A stretch of DNA of 12,935 bases from UMGS75 sp964507405 (GTDB lineage Bacteria > Bacillota_I > Bacilli_A > ML615J-28 > CAG-313), in the NCBI GenBank assembly GCA_964507405.1, contig CAZDPJ010000032.1, positions 1 through 12,935 of the forward strand, written 5' to 3'. Shown piece after piece: positions 12,914 to 12,935 of the stretch (position 1 is the first letter of the stretch; the number at the start of each line of letters is the position of its first letter). Below the pieces are notes generated by a model. That model had not been told where the DNA came from and made no database searches. It was given only the letters and a program-made list of their open reading frames with translations. The position numbers were made by a program, and so were the translations under genes.

Positions 12914-12935
12914 TCAAGCCCTCACATAACTTCTT
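12906..12935 (-). CDS. Possible C-terminal end of an upstream gene (partial)
   Basis: One minus-strand frame runs in from the window edge and ends KKLCEGLNE-stop, its TAA overlapping the start of the HNH-like gene by 8 bases, the style seen between most neighbours here. A second frame ends in TGA just before the ATG. Nine codons are too few to decide, so only the existence of an upstream gene is likely. Confidence 0.3.
   Translation of the reverse strand, partial: KKLCEGLNE

Noticed and set aside
1..12935. tRNA genes, CRISPR arrays, insertion sequences, attachment sites
   Set aside because: No cloverleaf-like segment, no regularly spaced direct repeats, no transposase, integrase or flanking repeats were seen; nearly every base is inside a minus-strand gene.
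1..12935. Alternative genetic code (TGA as Trp)
   Set aside because: TGA ends terL, rusA-adjacent, methyltransferase-adjacent and HNH genes at ATGA or similar overlaps, while Trp is encoded by TGG.

Overview
This window reads as a single-stranded block of tailed-phage (Caudoviricetes) or prophage DNA. It is AT-rich, and every supportable gene lies on the minus strand, so transcription runs from position 12935 towards 1. Genes are packed head to tail with ATGA or longer overlaps and with strong GGAGG/AAGGAG-type ribosome binding sites. TGA acts as a stop in many genes, so the standard bacterial code applies. Ribosome-site style, base composition and gene families (DUF1073 portal, SPP1 gp7/Mu F-like head protein, DUF2213, YopX, RusA) fit a phage of a low-GC, Bacillota-like host, probably gut-associated. 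The host is inferred, not shown. No integrase, repressor, lysis or tail gene is visible, so lifestyle cannot be judged.

The right two-thirds (about 12935 to 7641, transcribed first) is an accessory and DNA-metabolism module. In order of transcription it holds an HNH-like protein, a common phage hypothetical, a small two-span membrane protein, a cysteine-rich coiled-coil protein, a YopX-family protein, an HNH endonuclease, two very small proteins, two small helix-turn-helix proteins, a beta-class DNA methyltransferase, a third tiny HTH protein, a RusA Holliday-junction resolvase and four small proteins of unknown role.

The only real intergenic gap (7557-7640) separates this module from the packaging/head module. 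It carries a convincing sigma-70-type promoter (TAGACA, 17 bp, TATTAT). The expected transcript begins almost exactly at a stem-loop with a GAGA (GNRA) tetraloop, followed by a GGGGG ribosome site and a TTG start. I infer this is the promoter of the late operon.

The late operon runs: a CxxC protein of unknown function, a ParB-like domain protein, a glycosyltransferase resembling the TET/JBP-associated phage family, a putative small terminase, large terminase, DUF1073 portal, SPP1 gp7/Mu F-like head protein, and a DUF2213 (prohead-protease-like) protein cut by the window edge. Placing a predicted DNA-modifying glycosyltransferase directly before terminase suggests modification close to the time of packaging.

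The most striking element is a 342-residue intein with a LAGLIDADG homing endonuclease, inserted in the head protein exactly inside its conserved NCRC motif. Removing it restores an uninterrupted YNCRCR. Its last two residues are Ser-Asn rather than the usual His-Asn.
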